A DNA stretch of 64,000 nucleotides from Pseudomonadota bacterium (lineage in GTDB: Bacteria > Pseudomonadota > Gammaproteobacteria > Burkholderiales > Burkholderiaceae_C): contig JAKOZT010000061.1 in the NCBI GenBank assembly GCA_029779845.1, positions 29,735-93,734 on the forward strand, given 5' to 3'. The notes beneath the pieces were generated by a model. It was not told the origin of the DNA. It did no database searches and saw nothing but the letters and a program-made list of their open reading frames with translations. The stretch's first letter is position 1, and every line of letters begins with the position of its first letter. Position numbers and translations under genes: made by a program. This document shows, one piece after another, positions 1-10,390 of the stretch.

Positions 1-191
1 AGGCTGAGCACGCCGCCCCAGCCCCACAGCATCACCAGCCCGACGGCGACGAAGGCGTAGGTGAGGTACTTGCCCACCAGGTTGAGCCGGAAGGCATCCA
101 GCGTGAGCGGCAGCACCGCCAGCAGCAGCACCGCGAGGATCACCGTGCTGCCCACGCCGGGACGGGCGAGCCAGGTCTTGAATCGATTCAT
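1..191 (-). CDS. urtC: Urea ABC transporter permease UrtC, N-terminal fragment (cut by window edge)
   Basis: Only the first 63 codons are in the window. They begin MNRFKTWLARPG and contain a hydrophobic first membrane segment followed by the NLVGKYLTYAFVAVGLVMLW stretch typical of the LivM/UrtC branched-chain-amino-acid-type permease family. UrtC pairs with UrtB to form the membrane channel of the high-affinity urea importer. It lies 31 bases downstream of urtB on the same strand, so it is surely in the same operon. The assignment to urea rather than amino acids rests on the neighbouring urtA and urtB, since this fragment alone would not separate UrtC from LivM. Confidence 0.85.
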   Translation of the reverse strand, partial: MNRFKTWLARPGVGSTVILAVLLLAVLPLTLDAFRLNLVGKYLTYAFVAVGLVMLWGWGGVLS

Positions 192-222
192 GCGCAATCT
201 CCGGGACGGTTCGGCAATCGGC

Positions 223-1137
223 TCAGCGGCGCACCTTGGCGGCGAACAGGCCCTGCGGCCGCAGCATCAGGATCAGGACGATCAGCGACAGCGTCAGCAC
301 CTTGGCCATCGAGCCGCTCAGGAAGAACTCGCTGATCGACTGCGTCTGCGCGATGCCGAAGGCCGAGGCCACGGTGCCCAGCAGGCTGGCGGCGCCGCCG
401 AAGGTGACGACCAGGAAGGCGTCGACGATGTACAGCGAGCCGGAGGTCGGCCCGGTCGAGCCGATGGTGGTGAAGGCCGCGCCGGCGATGCCGGCGATGC
501 CGCAGCCGATCGCGAAGGTGAGGCGGTCGGTCTTGCTGGTGTTGATGCCGATGGCGTTGGCCATCATGCGGTTGCTCACCGTGGCGCGCACGCGCAGGCC
601 CCAGCGGCTGCGGTACATCGCGATCATCACGCCGGCGGTCACCAGCGCGGTGAGCGCGAGCACGAACAGGCCGTTGATCGGGATGTCCAGGCCCTCGGCC
701 GGGCTCCAGGAGCCGAGCAGCCAGTCGGGCAGCGTCGGGCTCACCTCCTTCGGGCCGATGCCGGAGCGGAACACCTGCTGGATGCCCAGGCTCAGGCCCC
801 AGGTGGCCAGCAGCGTGTCCAGCGGCCGCTTGTAGAGGTGGCGGATCAGCGCCCATTCCACCACCCAGCCGGCGATGAAGGCCAGCACGAAGGCGACCCC
901 GATGGCCACTGGGAAGTAGTAGGGAATGAAGCCCGGCGCGAACTTCTCCGACAGCGTCGAGCCGAGGAAGATGGTGTAGGCGCCGATCGTCATGAACTCG
1001 CCGTGAGCCATGTTGATCACGCCCATCTGGCCGAAGATGATGGCCAGCCCCAGGCCCATCAGCAGCAGCACCGAGAACAGGCTCAGCCCGGCGAAACCCT
1101 GCATCAGGGCGATGTTGAGCATTTCCGAGAAGTTCAC
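223..1137 (-). CDS. urtB: Urea ABC transporter permease UrtB
   Basis: This is a 304-residue inner-membrane permease of the LivH/UrtB family, which forms half of the urea uptake channel. Hydrophobic helices run through most of the length, and the early motif GQMGVINMAHGEFM is characteristic of the family. The frame stays open further upstream, but the chosen start is a GTG preceded by GGAG at good spacing, giving an N terminus of MNFSEMLNIALMQ; an ATG five codons later is the alternative. Some UrtB proteins carry a long N-terminal extension, which this one lacks. It sits 26 bases after urtA and 31 before urtC, an ordinary urtABC operon arrangement. Confidence 0.93.
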   Translation of the reverse strand: MNFSEMLNIALMQGFAGLSLFSVLLLMGLGLAIIFGQMGVINMAHGEFMTIGAYTIFLGSTLSEKFAPGFIPYYFPVAIGVAFVLAFIAGWVVEWALIRHLYKRPLDTLLATWGLSLGIQQVFRSGIGPKEVSPTLPDWLLGSWSPAEGLDIPINGLFVLALTALVTAGVMIAMYRSRWGLRVRATVSNRMMANAIGINTSKTDRLTFAIGCGIAGIAGAAFTTIGSTGPTSGSLYIVDAFLVVTFGGAASLLGTVASAFGIAQTQSISEFFLSGSMAKVLTLSLIVLILMLRPQGLFAAKVRR

Positions 1138-1163
1138 GATGCCGCTCCTGACGTGGCCGCCGG

Positions 1164-2423
1164 TTACTGGTAGCCCTTGGGGAAGGGGTTCGGCTCGATC
1201 AGCTCGGCCGACTCGGCCACCACCTTGAAGCTGCCGTCGGGCTGGCCCTGCGCGATGCGCGCCTTGCTGTAGAGGTGGTGGTTGGCGTGCACCTTCACGT
1301 AGCCTTCCGGCGCCGTCTTCAGCTCGATGCCGGGCGAGGCGGCGACCACCTTGTCGACGTCGAAGCTGCCGGCCTTCTCGACCGCCGCCTTCCACAGCCA
1401 GGGGCCGAGGTAGCCGGCCTGCGTCACGTCGCCGATCACCGCGTCCTTGCCGTACTTGGCCTTGAAGGCCGCGACGAACTTCTTGTTGTTCTCGTTGTCG
1501 AGCGTCTGGAAGTACTTCATCGACGAGTAGAAGCCGGCGAAGTTCTCGCCGCCCACGCCGGTCATCTCGTCTTCCGTCACCGACAGCGTCAGCAGGAACT
1601 GCTTGTCGCCGGTGATGCCGGCGGCCTTGAGCTGCTTGTAGAACGCGACGTTGGAGCCGCCCACCACCGCGCAGAAGATGCAGTCGGGCTTGGCGACCTT
1701 GATCTTGTTGATCAGCGAGTTGAAGTTGGTGTTGCCCAGCGGGTAGTACTCCTCGCCGACCACCTTGCCGAGCTTGCCGACAGTCTCGATGTGCTTGCGC
1801 GCGATCTTCATCGAGGTGCGCGGCCAGATGTAGTCGGAGCCGACCAGGAAGAAGGTCTTGGCCTTCTTCTCCTTGGCGCCCCAGTCCAGGCCCCAGATGA
1901 TCTGCTGGGTGGCTTCCTGGCCGGTGTAGATGACGTTCTTGCTCTGCTCCAGGCCTTCGTAGAATGTCGGGTAGTACAGCAGGCCGTTCTCCTTCTCGAA
2001 GATCGGCAGCACCGCCTTGCGCGAGGCGCTGGTCCAGCAGCCGAACACGGCGGCCACGTGGTCGTTGACGAGCAGCTTCTTGCTCTTCTCGGCGAAGGTC
2101 GGCCAGTCGGAGGCGCCGTCTTCCTTGATGACCTTGATCTTGCGGCCGAGCACGCCGCCCATCGCGTTGATCTGGTCGATGGCGAGCTGTTCGGCCTGGA
2201 TCGAGCCGGTCTCGGAGATCGCCATCGTGCCGGTGGCCGAGTGCAGCTGGCCGACGATGACCTCGGTGTCGGTGATCGCCAGCTTGGTGGTGTTCACCTT
2301 CGCGGTGGGAAACTGCTGGGCCAGCGCCCAGGCCGGCAGCCCGGCCAGCGGAAAGGCTGCCGCGCCCTGCAGCAGGCGGCGGCGCTGCAGGGATTTCTGA
2401 TCGAGGTCTTGGTCACGGGACAT
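1164..2423 (-). CDS. urtA: Urea ABC transporter substrate-binding protein UrtA
   Basis: A 419-residue periplasmic binding protein. Residues 13-35 form a Tat-like signal (three arginines at 14-16, then a hydrophobic stretch ending ALA-QQ). The mature part has the type I periplasmic-binding fold seen in the family: GQLHSATGTMAISE near the start, the GRKIKVIKEDG segment and several tryptophan/tyrosine-rich ligand motifs such as LLYYPTFYEG. It captures urea and delivers it to UrtBC. The start was chosen for the CAGGAG ribosome-binding site 7-8 bases upstream. It is the first gene of the operon and diverges from a sensor kinase at 2641; the 217-base gap between them (2424-2640) should hold both promoters, though I could not pick a convincing one. 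Confidence 0.95.
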   Translation of the reverse strand: MSRDQDLDQKSLQRRRLLQGAAAFPLAGLPAWALAQQFPTAKVNTTKLAITDTEVIVGQLHSATGTMAISETGSIQAEQLAIDQINAMGGVLGRKIKVIKEDGASDWPTFAEKSKKLLVNDHVAAVFGCWTSASRKAVLPIFEKENGLLYYPTFYEGLEQSKNVIYTGQEATQQIIWGLDWGAKEKKAKTFFLVGSDYIWPRTSMKIARKHIETVGKLGKVVGEEYYPLGNTNFNSLINKIKVAKPDCIFCAVVGGSNVAFYKQLKAAGITGDKQFLLTLSVTEDEMTGVGGENFAGFYSSMKYFQTLDNENNKKFVAAFKAKYGKDAVIGDVTQAGYLGPWLWKAAVEKAGSFDVDKVVAASPGIELKTAPEGYVKVHANHHLYSKARIAQGQPDGSFKVVAESAELIEPNPFPKGYQ

Positions 2424-2640
2424 TCGGCTCTCCTGACGGTTGGGTGATGGATCCTTGCGGCGGGCACCAACGCTGTGCGGCGTTGCTGCACTGCGGCATG
2501 GCGCAAAGGTAGGAGAGGGCGCGCGCATCCCGAATACGTCATTCGACGTAGCGCCGCGCGCCGGTGCGGCGCGCAGCATCGCTGGACCGCTTCTTGCAGA
2601 AGCGGTGAGCGCGCCGCCCGCGAGATTCCCGAGGTTCCGC

Positions 2641-5600
2641 TTGACCACCGCCCCGCAGAAGATCTTCCGCATCCGCCGCGACTACAACAGCTGGGTCGCC
2701 GACGAGACGCTGGAGGACTACGCGTTGCGCTACACGCCGCGGCACTTCCGCAAGTGGAGCGAGTTCCGCGTCGCCAACACCGCGTTCGGCGCCACCTCGT
2801 TCCTGGCGCTGGAGGCCATCGGCGGCGCGATCGCGCTGAGCTACGGCTTCACCAACGCGCTGTGGGCCATCCTCGTGGTCGGCCTGATCGTCTTCCTCAC
2901 CGGGCTGCCGATCAGCTACTACGCCGCCAGGCACGGCCTGGACATGGACCTGCTCACGCGCGGCGCCGGCTTCGGCTACCTCGGCTCGACGCTCACCTCG
3001 CTGATCTACGCGAGCTTCACCTTCATCTTCTTCGCGCTCGAGGCGGCCATCCTCGCGCTGGCGCTGAACATGGCCAGCGGCTGGCCGATGTGGGTGTGCT
3101 ACCTGATCGCCTCGCTTGGCGTGGTGCCGCTGGTGATGTACGGCGTCACGCTGATCTCGCGGCTGCAGCTGTGGACGCAGCCCGTGTGGATCGTGCTGTG
3201 GCTGCTGCCCTATGCCGCGGTGGCGCTGCAGGAGCCGGCCAAGTTCGCCGAGTTCACCACGCTGGCCGGGCGCGTCTCGGGCAGCGCGGGCTTCGACGCG
3301 CTGATGTTCGCCTCCGCCGCGACGGTGGCCTTCTCGCTGGTGGTGCAGATCGGCGAGCAGGTCGACTACCTGCGCTTCCTGCCCGAGAAGACGCGCGCCA
3401 ATCGCTGGCGCTGGTGGGGCGCGGTGCTGGTGGCCGGGCCCGGCTGGGTGGTGCCGGGCATGGCCAAGATGCTCGGCGGCGCCTTCCTCGCCTTCCTCGT
3501 GTTGCAGCACGAGATCCCCGGCGACAAGGCGATCGAGCCGACGCACATGTACCAGGCCGGCTACGCCTACCTGCTGTCCGACGCGCGCTGGGTGCTCGCG
3601 CTCACCGTGCTGTTCGTGGTCGTCTCGCAGGTGAAGATCAACCTCACCAACGCCTACGCCGGCTCCCTGGCCTGGTCGAACTTCTTTGCGCGGCTCACGC
3701 ACAGCCACCCGGGGCGCGTCGTGTGGCTGGTCTTCAACGTGCTGATCGCCGTGCTGCTGATGACGCTGGGCGTGTTCGGCGCGCTCGAGAGCGTGCTCGG
3801 CCTGTACAGCAACGTCGCGATCGCGTGGGTCGGCGCGCTGGTGGCCGACCTCGTCGTCAACAAGCCGCTGGGCTGGAGCCCGAAGCACGTCGAGTTCAAG
3901 CGCGCGCACCTGTACGACATCAACCCGGTGGGCATGGGCGCGATGCTGTTCGCCGCGGCGCTGTCGATGCTCGCCTACACCGGCGCGCTCGGGCCGGCGG
4001 CGCAGGCCGGCTCGCCCTTCATCGCGCTGGCCGCCTCGCTCGCCGCCGCGCCGCTGATCGCCTGGTGGACGCGCGGCCGCTGGTACCAGGCGCGCGAGCC
4101 GGCGCCGCTGTGGAAGCCCGGCGAGATCGTGCGCTGCGCGGTGTGCGAGAACCGCTTCGAGTCGGAGGACATGGCGCACTGCCCGGCCTACGGCGCGCCG
4201 ATCTGCTCGCTGTGCTGCACGCTCGAGTCGCGCTGCCACGACCGCTGCAAGACCGACGCGCGCGCCGCCGACCAGGTGCGCGTGCTGCTGGCCGCGCTGC
4301 TGCCGCGGCGCTTCAGCGAGGCGGTGAACTTCCGCGTCGCGCACTACCTCGTCGTGCTGGTCTCGCTGATCGCGCTGCTCGGCGCGATCCTCGGCGTGGT
4401 CTACGAGCAGCAGGCCGCGCTGCACCCGGTCGTGAGCGAAGGCCTGCGGCAGCCCTTCCTGCAGTCCTTCGCGCTGCTCTCGCTGGTGGCCGCGGTGGGC
4501 GCCTGGTGGATCGTGCTGGGCAGCGAGAGCCGCCAGATGGCCGAGGACGAATCGAACCGCCAGAACCTGCTGCTGACGCGCGAGATCGACGCGCACCGCC
4601 GCACCGACGCCGAACTGCAGCGCGCCAAGGACATCGCCGAGGCCGCCAACCAGGCCAAGACGCGCTACGTGACCGGCATGACGCACGAGCTGCGCACGCC
4701 GCTGAACGGCATCCTCGGCTACACGCAGATCCTGCTCAAGGACGAGCGCCTGCACGGCGAGCCGCGCCTGGCGGTGGACACCATCCGGCGCAGCGGCGAG
4801 CACCTGCACGGGCTGATCGACGGCCTGCTCGACCTGGCGCGCATCGAAGCCGGCAAGCTGCGCCTGGACATCGCGCCGATGTCGATGCAGGAGCTCCTCG
4901 ACGACATCGTCGGCATGGTGGCGCCGCAGGCGGCCGCCAAGGGCCTGTCCTTCGAGCTGAAGACCGACGGGCGCGTGCCGGGCTACGTGCGCGCCGATGC
5001 GCGGCGCCTGCGCCAGATCCTCGTCAACCTGCTCGGCAACGCGGTGCGCTTCACCGACAAGGGCGGCATCGTGCTGCGCATCGACCACAGCCGCGAGGTG
5101 GCGCGCTTCGAGGTGATCGACAGCGGCATCGGCATCGCCGAGCAGGACCTCGAGCGCATCTTCCTGCCCTTCGAGCGCGGCAGCGCCGGGCGGCGCAGCG
5201 GCGAGCCCGGCACCGGCCTCGGGCTGACGATCACGCACCTGCTCACCCAGCTGATGGGCGGTGAGCTGACGGTGAAGAGCGCGCCCGGCGCGGGCAGCAC
5301 CTTCACCGTGCGGCTCTACCTCGCCGAGACGGGCGACGCGCCGGCCTCGCGCGGCGTGCCGCGCCGGCCGGTGAGCGGCTACATCGGCGCGCGGCGCACG
5401 CTGCTGGTCGTCGACGACCAGCCCACGCAGCGCCAGATGCTCGCCGGCATGCTGCTGCCGCTGGGCTTTCGCATCCGCGAGGCGGCCAGCGGCACGGAAT
5501 GCCTGCAGAGCGTGGCCGAGCTGCGGCCCGATGCGGTGCTGCTGGACATCACGATGGACGACCTCGACGGCTGGGAGACGGCGCGCCGCGTCCGCGCCGC

Positions 5601-6027
5601 CGGCTTCGCCGATCTGCCCATCCTGATGGTGTCGGCCAACGCCTTCGACAACCAGGCCGGCAAGCTCGCCGCCGCGGGCGCGCAGGGCTTCGTCGACAAG
5701 CCGGTGATCGAATCCGAACTGCTCGCCGCGCTGCAGCGCGTGCTGCAGCTCGAATGGGTGGCCGAGCTGGCGCGGCCGAGCTGGACGGCGGACAACGCGG
5801 CCGCGTCGGCGCGCATTCCCGAGGAGCACGCGCGCACGCTGGTGCGGCTGGCGCGCCTCGGCCACCGGCAGGGCCTGCTGCTGGCCTTGCAGCGGCTCGC
5901 CGAGGAGGCTCCGGAATGCGCCGAGGCGGCAAGCGAGCTGCGCGCGCTGGCGGAGCGCTTCGCCTGGAACGAGCTGATCGAGCGGCTGCAGCGCTCGCTC
6001 GCCCCGCACGAGGGGGAGCCCGCATGA
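2641..6027 (+). CDS. NCS1-type permease fused to hybrid sensor histidine kinase/response regulator
   Basis: This 1128-residue protein joins a transporter to a sensor. Residues about 30-490 form a multi-helix domain like purine/cytosine (NCS1) permeases, with a signature at 101-116 (DMDLLTRGAGFGYLGS). A cysteine-rich patch follows (499-537, eight Cys plus His, zinc-ribbon-like), then two more membrane helices, a helical linker, the dimerisation domain with phosphoacceptor His682 (MTHELRTPLNG), an ATPase domain (N box NLLGNAVRF, G boxes DSGIGI and GTGLGL) and a receiver domain with Asp969. The start is inferred as TTG with GAGG six bases upstream; a GTG at 2605 is possible. It diverges from urtA and overlaps the next regulator by four bases (ATGA). 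I infer that it senses urea or a related nitrogen compound and controls the urt genes; this is not shown by the sequence. Confidence 0.85.
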   Translation: MTTAPQKIFRIRRDYNSWVADETLEDYALRYTPRHFRKWSEFRVANTAFGATSFLALEAIGGAIALSYGFTNALWAILVVGLIVFLTGLPISYYAARHGLDMDLLTRGAGFGYLGSTLTSLIYASFTFIFFALEAAILALALNMASGWPMWVCYLIASLGVVPLVMYGVTLISRLQLWTQPVWIVLWLLPYAAVALQEPAKFAEFTTLAGRVSGSAGFDALMFASAATVAFSLVVQIGEQVDYLRFLPEKTRANRWRWWGAVLVAGPGWVVPGMAKMLGGAFLAFLVLQHEIPGDKAIEPTHMYQAGYAYLLSDARWVLALTVLFVVVSQVKINLTNAYAGSLAWSNFFARLTHSHPGRVVWLVFNVLIAVLLMTLGVFGALESVLGLYSNVAIAWVGALVADLVVNKPLGWSPKHVEFKRAHLYDINPVGMGAMLFAAALSMLAYTGALGPAAQAGSPFIALAASLAAAPLIAWWTRGRWYQAREPAPLWKPGEIVRCAVCENRFESEDMAHCPAYGAPICSLCCTLESRCHDRCKTDARAADQVRVLLAALLPRRFSEAVNFRVAHYLVVLVSLIALLGAILGVVYEQQAALHPVVSEGLRQPFLQSFALLSLVAAVGAWWIVLGSESRQMAEDESNRQNLLLTREIDAHRRTDAELQRAKDIAEAANQAKTRYVTGMTHELRTPLNGILGYTQILLKDERLHGEPRLAVDTIRRSGEHLHGLIDGLLDLARIEAGKLRLDIAPMSMQELLDDIVGMVAPQAAAKGLSFELKTDGRVPGYVRADARRLRQILVNLLGNAVRFTDKGGIVLRIDHSREVARFEVIDSGIGIAEQDLERIFLPFERGSAGRRSGEPGTGLGLTITHLLTQLMGGELTVKSAPGAGSTFTVRLYLAETGDAPASRGVPRRPVSGYIGARRTLLVVDDQPTQRQMLAGMLLPLGFRIREAASGTECLQSVAELRPDAVLLDITMDDLDGWETARRVRAAGFADLPILMVSANAFDNQAGKLAAAGAQGFVDKPVIESELLAALQRVLQLEWVAELARPSWTADNAAASARIPEEHARTLVRLARLGHRQGLLLALQRLAEEAPECAEAASELRALAERFAWNELIERLQRSLAPHEGEPA

Positions 6028-6890
6028 CGACGCGCGACATCGTGCTGCTCGTCGACGACGCGCCGGCCTCGCTCGGCGCGCTGTGCAGCGAACTGGAAGC
6101 CGAGGGCTACACCGTGCTCGTCGCGCGCGACGGCGAGGCGGCGCTGGCGCAGATCGACCTGGCCGTGCCCGACGCCATCCTGCTCGACGCGCTGATGCCG
6201 GGGCTGGACGGCTTCGAGACCTGCCGCCGCATCAAGGCCCAGCCCGCCTGGGCGCACGTGCCGGTGGTCTTCATGACCGGCCTGGCCGAGACCGAGCACA
6301 TCGTCGCCGGTTTCGGCGCGGGCGGGGTCGACTACGTCGTCAAGCCGGTGCGCGCGCAGGAGGTGCTGGCGCGCCTGGCCACGCACGTGCGCAATGCGCG
6401 CGCGGTGCGCCTCGCGCGCGAGGCCGTGGACGTGGGCGGCATGGGCGTGCTGGTGGCCGACGCGCGCGGCCGGCTCGCCTGGCGCTCGCCGCAGGCGCAG
6501 GTCTGGCTGGCCGAGTTCTTCGCCGCCGGCGACGAGGCCTGCATCGCCTGGCTCACCGCCGCCGGCGGCGAGGCCGAACGCGGCGGCGCCGAGGGCCGCG
6601 TGCTCGCCGCGCGGCGCCTGGGCGAGGCGGGCCTGGGCGAGACGATGTGGCTGCTGCGCGTGCGCGCCGCCGGCGAGGCGCCGGCCTCGCGCCTGGCCAC
6701 CGCGGCGCTGACGCCGCGCGAGACCGAGGTGCTGTCGTGGATCGCCAAGGGCAAGACCAACCGCGACGTGGCCGAGATCCTCGGCATGAGCCCGCGCACC
6801 GTGAACAAGCATCTCGAGCATGTGTTCGAGAAGCTCGGCGTGGAGACGCGCGCGGCCGCCGCCGCGCTGGCCAGCCGCGAGCTCGGGTGA
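6024..6890 (+). CDS. Two-component response regulator, receiver plus LuxR-type HTH
   Basis: A 288-residue regulator. The receiver domain (1-120) has the acidic pair Asp11/Asp12, phosphoacceptor Asp55 (ILLDALMPGLDG) and the conserved Lys in YVVKPV. The C terminus (about 225-288) is a LuxR/GerE helix-turn-helix: LTPRETEVLSWIAKGKTNRD followed by MSPRTVNKHLEHVFEKLGV. Between them lie about 90 residues (VGGMGVLVADARGRLAWRS...) that resemble a degenerate PAS-like sensor domain rather than a simple linker. The ATG overlaps the stop of the upstream kinase, so the two are translationally coupled and very probably cognate partners. Likely targets are the divergent urt operon, by inference from position. 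Confidence 0.9.
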   Translation: MTTRDIVLLVDDAPASLGALCSELEAEGYTVLVARDGEAALAQIDLAVPDAILLDALMPGLDGFETCRRIKAQPAWAHVPVVFMTGLAETEHIVAGFGAGGVDYVVKPVRAQEVLARLATHVRNARAVRLAREAVDVGGMGVLVADARGRLAWRSPQAQVWLAEFFAAGDEACIAWLTAAGGEAERGGAEGRVLAARRLGEAGLGETMWLLRVRAAGEAPASRLATAALTPRETEVLSWIAKGKTNRDVAEILGMSPRTVNKHLEHVFEKLGVETRAAAAALASRELG

Positions 6891-6923
6891 GGTGCCGCGG
6901 CTATACTGCCGCCCAGCGCTGAT

Positions 6924-6951
6924 TTGTTCCGGCTTGCGAGCGCTCTATAAA
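6924..6951 (+). promoter_or_regulatory. Sigma70-like promoter ahead of metX
   Basis: TTGTTC at 6924-6929 and TATAAA at 6946-6951 are separated by 16 bases, a good match to -35 and -10 elements in a segment that is otherwise very GC-rich. Transcription would start around 6958, so the hairpin at 6959-7010 would form at the very 5' end of the metX transcript. Predicted by eye only. Confidence 0.6.
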
Positions 6952-6958
6952 TCCAGCT

Positions 6959-7010
6959 AAAGAAGAACGCACCCGGCGTTCCGCTTTGGCGGCGCCGGGT
7001 GTCTTCTTTT
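6959..7010 (+). terminator. Terminator-like hairpin between the luxR-type regulator and metX
   Basis: An inverted repeat pairs 6970-6978 (CACCCGGCG) with 6993-7001 (CGCCGGGTG), flanked by AAAGAAGA (6959-6966) on the left and TCTTCTTT (7002-7009) on the right, which also pair. The T-rich right flank gives it the form of a Rho-independent terminator, and the A-rich left flank makes it bidirectional in shape. It could end the upstream regulator transcript. However, the promoter-like sequence lies just upstream of it and metX starts 12 bases downstream, so it could equally act as a 5' attenuator for metX-metW or end a very short RNA. Confidence 0.6.
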
Positions 7011-7021
7011 GCGAAGGTCTC

Positions 7022-8155
7022 ATGGGATCGCTGGGTGACGTGCAAGCGCAGGCGATGGCGTTCGCCGAGCCGCTGCCGCTGAAGAGCGGCGCGCAGCTCG
7101 CCGGCTACACGCTGGTCTACGAAACCTACGGCCGGCTCAACGCCGACAAGAGCAACGCCGTGCTGGTGTGCCATGCGCTGAACGCCTCGCACCACGTGGC
7201 CGGCACCTACGCCGGCGAGCCGCGCAGCGAGGGCTGGTGGGACAACCTCGTCGGCCCCGGCAAGCCGCTCGATACGGACCGCTTCTTCGTCATCGGCGTC
7301 AACAACCCCGGCTCGTGCTTCGGCTCCACCGGGCCGATGCACGTGAACCCGGCCACCGGCCGCATCTGGGGCGCCGACTTCCCGGTGGTGACGGTGGAAG
7401 ACTGGGTCGACGCGCAGGCGCGCCTGCTCGACCGGCTCGGCATCGCGCAGCTCGCCGCGGTGCTCGGCGGCAGCCTGGGCGGCATGCAGGCGCTGAGCTG
7501 GTCGCTGCGCCACCCCGAGCGCCTGCGGTTGTGCATCGCGGTGGCGACGGCGCCCAACCTCTCGGCGCAGAACATCGCCTTCAACGAGGTGGCTCGGCGC
7601 GCCATCGTCACCGACCCCGAGTTCCACGGCGGCCACTTCTACGCGCACGGCGTGGTGCCCAAGCGCGGGCTGCGCGTGGCACGCATGATCGGCCACATCA
7701 CGTATCTGTCCGACGACGCGATGGAGATGAAGTTCGGCCGCAGCCTGCGCGCCGCCGAACTGGGCTACTCGACGCAGGAGATCGAGTTCGAGATCGAGAG
7801 CTACCTGCGCCACCAGGGCGACAAGTTCAGCGAGTACTTCGACGCCAACACCTATCTGCTGATCACACGCGCGCTCGACTACTTCGACCCGGCGCGCGAG
7901 CACGGCGGCGACCTGACGCGCGCCTTCGCCGGCGCGAAATGCCGCTTCCAGCTGGTGAGCTTCACCACCGACTGGCGCTTCTCGCCGGCGCGCTCGCGCG
8001 AGATCGTCAAGGCGCTGCTCGACAACCGCCACCGCGTCAGCTACGCCGAGATCGCCGCGCCGCACGGCCACGATGCCTTCCTGCTCGACGACGCGCGCTA
8101 CCACGGCGTGCTGCGCGCCTGCTTCGACAACCTCGCGAAGGAGGTCGGGGCATGA
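7022..8155 (+). CDS. metX: Homoserine O-acyltransferase MetX
   Basis: A 377-residue cytoplasmic alpha/beta-hydrolase-fold enzyme that transfers an acyl group (acetyl or succinyl) from acyl-CoA to homoserine, the committing step of methionine synthesis. The nucleophile elbow GGSLGGMQ places catalytic Ser151; the C-terminal HGHDAFLLD carries the catalytic His. The [12 protein letters not shown] motif is also family-typical. Which acyl donor is used cannot be read with certainty. The stop overlaps the start of metW by four bases (ATGA), so the two genes are coupled. A sigma70-like promoter and a terminator-like hairpin lie in the 130 bases upstream. Confidence 0.95.
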   Translation: MGSLGDVQAQAMAFAEPLPLKSGAQLAGYTLVYETYGRLNADKSNAVLVCHALNASHHVAGTYAGEPRSEGWWDNLVGPGKPLDTDRFFVIGVNNPGSCFGSTGPMHVNPATGRIWGADFPVVTVEDWVDAQARLLDRLGIAQLAAVLGGSLGGMQALSWSLRHPERLRLCIAVATAPNLSAQNIAFNEVARRAIVTDPEFHGGHFYAHGVVPKRGLRVARMIGHITYLSDDAMEMKFGRSLRAAELGYSTQEIEFEIESYLRHQGDKFSEYFDANTYLLITRALDYFDPAREHGGDLTRAFAGAKCRFQLVSFTTDWRFSPARSREIVKALLDNRHRVSYAEIAAPHGHDAFLLDDARYHGVLRACFDNLAKEVGA

Positions 8156-8736
8156 GTGAGCGCAAGGATCTGGAAATCATCGCGAGCCTGGTGCCCGAAG
8201 GCTCGCGCGTGCTCGACCTCGGCTGCGGCAACGGCGAACTGCTTGCGTACCTGCAAGCGCAGCGCGGCTGCACCGGCTACGGCATCGAGATCGCCGACGA
8301 CAACGTGCTGGCCTGCGCGCAGCGCGGCGTCGACGTCATCCAGCTCAACCTGGAAGAGGGCCTGGCGATCTTCGAGGACAGGAGCTTCGACGTCGTGCTG
8401 CAGCTCGAGACGCTGCAGCACCTGCGCAACACCGAGAAGATGCTGCGCGAGACGGCGCGCGTCGGGCGCATCGGCATCGTCAGCTTCCCGAACTTCGCGC
8501 ACTGGCCGAACCGCGTGCGCGTGGCCAGCGGCCGCATGCCGGTGACCAAGGCGCTGCCCTACGAGTGGTACGACACGCCGAACATCCGCGTCGGCACCTA
8601 TGCCGATTTCGAGGTGCTGGCGCGCAAGGACGGGCTGCGCATCCTCGATTCGTTCGGCATCCAGAACGGCGAGGCGGTGCGGGCGTGGCCGAACCTGCTC
8701 GCGAGCGTCGCGGTGTTCAAGTTCGAGCGCGGATGA
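8152..8736 (+). CDS. metW: Methionine biosynthesis protein MetW
   Basis: A 194-residue Rossmann-fold protein of the MetW family. It has an S-adenosylmethionine-binding glycine motif ([15 protein letters not shown], about residues 20-34) and the family signature around [21 protein letters not shown]. In many proteobacteria MetW is encoded directly after MetX and is needed with it for homoserine acylation; its exact role is less certain than that of MetX. The start overlaps metX by four bases. It is the last core-type gene before the putative island; the 98 bases after it (8737-8834) contain no gene I can recognise. Confidence 0.95.
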   Translation: MSERKDLEIIASLVPEGSRVLDLGCGNGELLAYLQAQRGCTGYGIEIADDNVLACAQRGVDVIQLNLEEGLAIFEDRSFDVVLQLETLQHLRNTEKMLRETARVGRIGIVSFPNFAHWPNRVRVASGRMPVTKALPYEWYDTPNIRVGTYADFEVLARKDGLRILDSFGIQNGEAVRAWPNLLASVAVFKFERG

Positions 8737-8834
8737 GGCGGTGACGCCGGATCACTCGCGGCGGTTCGGCGAGCGGCCCGCGCCCGATTCTCTCCGACGT
8801 TCCGGGCATTCAGAGGCGCCGACCCGTTCGAAGA

Positions 8835-10355
<1,521 letters not shown>

Positions 10356-10390
10356 GGCGTGGCGGGAGGGTGAATGGAGAAGGTCGGCGC

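Noticed and set aside
2424..2640. Sigma54 promoter for the urt operon
   Set aside because: The nearest GG/GC pair on the minus strand has eight rather than ten bases between, so it does not fit the -24/-12 rule.
2539..6009. Long open frame antisense to the permease-kinase gene
   Set aside because: It is an Arg/His/Ala/Gln-rich shadow created by GC-rich codons; the plus strand carries a complete recognised domain series.
6959..7021. SAM-type riboswitch ahead of metX
   Set aside because: The leader is only about 60 bases and forms one stem with A/T flanks; no multi-stem or pseudoknot layout of known SAM riboswitches.
8737..8834. Attachment site or direct repeat at the left island edge
   Set aside because: I could not match this gap to any sequence near the right edge, and no tRNA or integrase is present.
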